From positions 310,001 to 374,000 of the forward strand of contig NZ_JAUHLN010000002.1 in NCBI RefSeq assembly GCF_030412265.1: a stretch of DNA of 64,000 nucleotides, in the 5' to 3' direction. Below the pieces are notes generated by a model. The model ran no database searches. It saw nothing but the letters and a program-made list of their open reading frames with translations, and was not told the origin of the DNA. The position numbers and the translations under genes were made by a program. Positions within the stretch are counted from its first letter, which is position 1; the number at the start of each line of letters is the position of its first letter. Source of the DNA: Fictibacillus terranigra (GTDB taxonomy: Bacteria; Bacillota; Bacilli; Bacillales; Fictibacillaceae). Below are positions 60,631 to 64,000 of this stretch, piece after piece.

Positions 60631-61473
60631 ACGGTATTTTTTTGAAAAGCTTTTTAACCTTTCTACTGTTTTTAGGTCAGAGTACCGATTACCAAGCTCC
60701 CCGTGAAAAACTGTTCCGTTGCGAATTCCATGATAATCACTTCCTCCCGTTGGAATTAACTGATAGCGCTCGGCAAGGTGTCGATAATGAGCTTCCTGCT
60801 CAGCTGAATGATCCGAATGGTAGACCTCGAGCCCTGCCAAACCTTGTTCCTTCAGCATAGGTATCAGTTCGTCCTGGTCATATAAACCCGGGTGAGCCAG
60901 AACGGGAACACCCCCGGCATCAAAAATAATCTTAATGGCCTCAGCCGGTGAAATTCTCTCAGTGACGGCGTAAGCAGCCTTTCCTTTCCCTAAATACTTT
61001 TCAAATGCTTCCCTCAAAGAGCTGATAATTCCTTTCTCCATCAGTACTTCTGCGATGTGGGGACGGCCAATATTGCCGCTGGACGACTTCTTTTTTGCTG
61101 CAACTTCTTCCATGGTGATCGAGAACCCAAGTTTCTGAAGGTTTTTTACGATCTTTTCATTTCTCTTATTTCTGACAGTTCGCAGCTGCTCCAGCTTCGA
61201 AAGGAACTCTGCATTCTCATGGTCAATGAAATAACCAAGAACATGGATATCCTGTCCGTTGGCGAGCGTACTGATTTCAATTCCCGGGATACATATAAAG
61301 TTCGAATAATTGTCCGCCTCGCACAGTGCCTCAGAAACGCCTGAAACCGTGTCATGATCAGTTACAGCCAGCCCGCCCATCCCTTTTTCTGCCGCAAGCC
61401 TGATGTTCAGAGCGGGCGAGTTCACTCCGTCTGACGCCGTAGAATGAGTATGCATATCGATGTTTGCTGCCAT
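60628..61473 (-). CDS. PHP-domain phosphoesterase (TrpH/YciV-like)
   Basis: 281 residues. Metal sites DMHTHSTASDG, VTDHDTVSG, PGIEIST and GSDYHG are those of PHP nucleases/phosphatases such as E. coli YciV (RNase AM, 3',5'-bisphosphonucleoside phosphatase). Expected to hydrolyse pAp-like nucleotides or trim RNA 5' ends. AAAGGAAC precedes ATG. Stand-alone. Confidence 0.88.
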   Translation of the reverse strand: MAANIDMHTHSTASDGVNSPALNIRLAAEKGMGGLAVTDHDTVSGVSEALCEADNYSNFICIPGIEISTLANGQDIHVLGYFIDHENAEFLSKLEQLRTVRNKRNEKIVKNLQKLGFSITMEEVAAKKKSSSGNIGRPHIAEVLMEKGIISSLREAFEKYLGKGKAAYAVTERISPAEAIKIIFDAGGVPVLAHPGLYDQDELIPMLKEQGLAGLEVYHSDHSAEQEAHYRHLAERYQLIPTGGSDYHGIRNGTVFHGELGNRYSDLKTVERLKSFSKKYR

Positions 61474-61526
61474 AGTTTGTTCCTTTCAAAATTATTATTA
61501 ATACGGTACGTGAAATTATCTTTTGG

Positions 61527-62357
61527 CTAATCAATCTTATTTTCCGGATAAGAAATCCAGTCGCTCCAGCTTCCCGGATATAACTTTATATTCTCGATGC
61601 CTGCTTCGTCCATACCAAGCACATTGGCGCAGGCCGTCACTCCCGATCCGCAATATACGATGACTTCTTGTTTTTCTTTTAAGGGTTGATGAAGCTTCTT
61701 CAGCTCATCTTGATCCAGCCACTTGCTTCCTTCTGTGAGATTCTTCAGCCATGGAGCATTCACCGCTCCCGGAATATGTCCCGCTTTCTTGTCGATGGGC
61801 TCATGCTTGCCTTTATAACGGTCAGGATCCCTTGAATCAACAATGATGGTTCCCTTATCACCTTTTAAAGATGCTTTTCTGACTTCTTCCATTCCGGCTG
61901 TTGTCCATTTACTTTTCTGAGGAGTAAAAACCGCCGGCGGCAGAACAGTATTCTCAGAAGTTACTGGGTACCCTTTTCTTTCCCAGGCAGAAAACCCTTC
62001 TTGCAGGATAAAAACTTTCTCTGCGCCCAAACGTTTCAGCATCCACCATAATCGGGCAGCATACGAGCCTCCCTGATCATCATAAGCAATTACCGTTTTG
62101 TTTTCATTCATTCCTAAGCGTCCAAACACTAACGACATTTCTTTTATTGACGGGAGGGGATGGCGTCCTCCGTGCGCTGTCACAGGGTTTGACAGGTCTT
62201 TTTCAAGATCAACATAAATCGCACCTTGAATGTGCCCCGAATCATACTGTTTTCTTCCGGCTTCCGGGTCGGAGAGGCTGAACCTGCAGTCACATATCAC
62301 GAGCTCTGAGCGCGATAAATGAGACTCCAGCCATTCTTGTGTTACAATATTTTTCAT
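61527..62357 (-). CDS. sseA: Tandem-rhodanese sulfurtransferase (SseA-like)
   Basis: 276 residues, two rhodanese domains; the second holds the catalytic Cys in VIVYCGSGVTACANVLG (CGSGVTA is of mercaptopyruvate-sulfurtransferase type). The first (VIAYDDQGGSYAARLWWML) is inactive but structural, with Asp-Asp replacing Cys. Moves sulfur from 3-mercaptopyruvate or thiosulfate. Ribosome site AAAGGAGTC precedes ATG. Confidence 0.9.
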   Translation of the reverse strand: MKNIVTQEWLESHLSRSELVICDCRFSLSDPEAGRKQYDSGHIQGAIYVDLEKDLSNPVTAHGGRHPLPSIKEMSLVFGRLGMNENKTVIAYDDQGGSYAARLWWMLKRLGAEKVFILQEGFSAWERKGYPVTSENTVLPPAVFTPQKSKWTTAGMEEVRKASLKGDKGTIIVDSRDPDRYKGKHEPIDKKAGHIPGAVNAPWLKNLTEGSKWLDQDELKKLHQPLKEKQEVIVYCGSGVTACANVLGMDEAGIENIKLYPGSWSDWISYPENKID

Positions 62358-62453
62358 GAGGCGACTCCTTTCGATAAATAATTAACGTTATTTTCATGAA
62401 ACATAGGGGAAACTGATGTCATACGCAATATTAGCAAAGTGAGGATTGATATT

Positions 62454-63956
62454 ATGAACAACCATATTCCAGAGGCCTGTATCGTACTTTTTGGTGCGAC
62501 AGGGGATCTGGCTCACCGTAAACTGTACCCTGCACTCTTTCAATTGTACCAAAAGCAAAAGCTGAACGAAAAGTTTGCTGTCATCGGTGTCGGAAGAAAA
62601 GCATTTTCTCATGAAAAATTTCAGGAAGATGTGAAGCTTTCGATTTCCAAGAAGAAAAACATCCAAAATGACAAAGTGGATGAGTTCATCTCCCATTTTT
62701 ATTTCCTGCCAATGGATGTAACAAACGAAAAAAGCTATCAGGATTTAAAGGTCCTTGCCGATGAACTTGACGGCAAATACAGCCTTGGTGGAAACCGCAT
62801 GTATTATCTTGCGATGGCGCCGCAATTTTTCGGTACCATTCCTTCCTTCTTAAAATCAGAAGGGCTGACAGAGACGGAAGGCTGGCAGCGCCTGGTCATT
62901 GAAAAACCTTTTGGCCACGATCTTCAATCAGCGACTGAACTGAATGAGCAGCTGCAGAAGAGTTTCCCTGAGGAAAGCATCTACCGCATCGACCACTATT
63001 TAGGCAAAGAGATGGTCCAGAACATTCAAGTCATCCGCTTCGGAAATGCGATCTTCGAATCGATATGGAACAATAAGTACATATCCTCTGTTCAGATCAC
63101 CTCCAGCGAAACTCTTGGCGTTGAGGACCGTGCATCGTATTACGAAAAATCCGGTGCGATATTGGATATGCTTCAAAATCATATGCTTCAAATGGCAATG
63201 ATGGTCGCCATGGAGCCTCCCGGCGGACTGGATCCTAAATTGATCCGCGATGAAAAAGTTAAAGTTCTTCGAGCCCTTCGTTTCTACAATGAAGATGAGG
63301 TGGCTAAGAACGTCATCCGCGCTCAGTATAAAGAAGGCACAATGAACGGAAAAACTGTTCCTGCCTATGTGGATGAAGAGAATGTCGATCCCGCTTCAAA
63401 AACAGACACATTTGTCGCAGCCCGCGTATTTATTGATAATTTCCGCTGGGCCGGTGTCCCGTTCTACCTCCGTACCGGTAAACGGATGGCGACCAAGGCA
63501 ACCGAAATCGTCGTGCAGTTTAAGAACGGGCCGATGGCGCTTTATCATGAGCATGATGACCACTATCAGCCAAACCTTTTAAGGATTCATATTCAGCCGG
63601 ATGAAGGGTTAAGCCTCTCGCTGAACGCGAAGCCTCAAGGGGACTTCCCTGCTCTGCTTCCGATCAATATGAGCTACTGCAACAACTGCCAAAATGAATT
63701 GAACAGTCCGGAGGCCTATGAAAAGCTGATGCACGATTGCCTTCTAGGTAATTCGACTTATTTTACCCGCTGGGACGAAGTGGCTCTTTCTTGGGAATTC
63801 ATCGATGGAATCACGAACACATGGAAAAATGGAGATGTACCTCTCTACAAATACTCTTCAGGTACCATGGGGCCGCTTGAAGCGGAACAACTGTTGAACG
63901 AAGACGGTTATACGTGGTGGCCGCCCACCAACGTTAGAACAGATCGCGATAACTAG
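62454..63956 (+). CDS. zwf: Glucose-6-phosphate 1-dehydrogenase
   Basis: 500 residues. Entry to the pentose phosphate pathway; makes NADPH. Coenzyme motif LFGATGDLAHRKLYPALF, active-site RIDHYLGKEMVQN, and substrate/structural block LRTGKRMATKATEIVVQFK are intact. ATG 62454 has GTGAGG 8 nt upstream; a GTG five codons before lies inside that ribosome site. Ends before a strong terminator at the window edge. Confidence 0.96.
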   Translation: MNNHIPEACIVLFGATGDLAHRKLYPALFQLYQKQKLNEKFAVIGVGRKAFSHEKFQEDVKLSISKKKNIQNDKVDEFISHFYFLPMDVTNEKSYQDLKVLADELDGKYSLGGNRMYYLAMAPQFFGTIPSFLKSEGLTETEGWQRLVIEKPFGHDLQSATELNEQLQKSFPEESIYRIDHYLGKEMVQNIQVIRFGNAIFESIWNNKYISSVQITSSETLGVEDRASYYEKSGAILDMLQNHMLQMAMMVAMEPPGGLDPKLIRDEKVKVLRALRFYNEDEVAKNVIRAQYKEGTMNGKTVPAYVDEENVDPASKTDTFVAARVFIDNFRWAGVPFYLRTGKRMATKATEIVVQFKNGPMALYHEHDDHYQPNLLRIHIQPDEGLSLSLNAKPQGDFPALLPINMSYCNNCQNELNSPEAYEKLMHDCLLGNSTYFTRWDEVALSWEFIDGITNTWKNGDVPLYKYSSGTMGPLEAEQLLNEDGYTWWPPTNVRTDRDN

Positions 63957-63963
63957 TAGGAAC

Positions 63964-63998
63964 AAAAAAAGCTCACGGTTTCTGCCGTGAGCTTTTTA
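63964..63998 (+). terminator. Terminator of zwf
   Basis: AGCTCACGG / CCGTGAGCT stem followed by TTTTTAAT. Confidence 0.88.
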
Positions 63999-64000
63999 AT

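Overview
The window is chromosomal DNA of a low-to-moderate G+C, endospore-forming Bacillaceae bacterium. Gene content and start signals agree: strong AGGAGG-type ribosome sites, many TTG/GTG starts, U-tailed hairpin terminators, and close relatives of Bacillus subtilis genes (fabL, proI, kapB, fruRKA, yppC, yppG-like, yycC, cvfB, ypeP/ypdQ/ypcP, kamA/yokU/yodQRST). Sporulation-associated genes are frequent: a SleB-type hydrolase, a terpene cyclase, KapB, a gamma-SASP-like protein, a YjcZ-like protein and the kamA cluster. I would guess a Fictibacillus/Bacillus-like genus but cannot prove it. No phage, insertion sequence, rRNA or CRISPR array was seen. One tRNA (Arg, anticodon TCG) is present.

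Layout. 1-6.7 kb: end of a MoxR ATPase, fabL, a TetR/drug-efflux pair, metX under a SAM-I riboswitch, a universal stress protein and a LysM/SleB hydrolase. 6.8-11.9 kb: cysteine dioxygenase, proI, a decayed stretch with remnants of a transporter and a fructosamine kinase, a squalene-hopene/sporulenol-type cyclase and a GDSL hydrolase. 12-21 kb: possible small RNA, Pit phosphate transport pair, coat-like and membrane proteins, dat, an MFS carrier, nadE, kapB. 21-24.7 kb: fruRKA with an unusual phased-repeat operator. 24.7-35.5 kb: trhO, tRNA-Arg, amidase, a frameshifted threonine aldolase, a vanadium-haloperoxidase-like protein, a methyltransferase, an MMPL exporter, a PlsY and a YjcZ-like protein. 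35.5-43 kb: an ammonium transporter operon carrying a GlnD-like nucleotidyltransferase and a DnaQ-like exonuclease, then brxA, pncA, mgtC and an acetate-type symporter. 43-52 kb: cvfB, yycC, fhs, ferredoxin, RNase H-fold and 5' nuclease genes, and a structured RNA. 52-60.5 kb: lysine/beta-lysine cluster. 60.6 kb-end: PHP phosphoesterase, rhodanese-type sulfurtransferase and zwf.

The two most interesting systems are these. (1) The beta-lysine cluster (ablB, a PAS-AAA-Fis sigma-54 activator, kamA, yokU, yodT, yodS, yodR, yodQ) has a consensus-perfect sigma-54 (-24/-12) promoter directly upstream of kamA, implying SigL control by the adjacent activator. (2) The amt operon lacks a PII gene but encodes a DUF294/GlnD-like nucleotidyltransferase overlapping a DEDDh exonuclease, under two GlnR/TnrA-type boxes positioned over the -10 and start site, which suggests repression. 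A ~220-nt highly structured RNA with its own promoter and terminator lies ahead of ypcP and is a third candidate for something not yet named.
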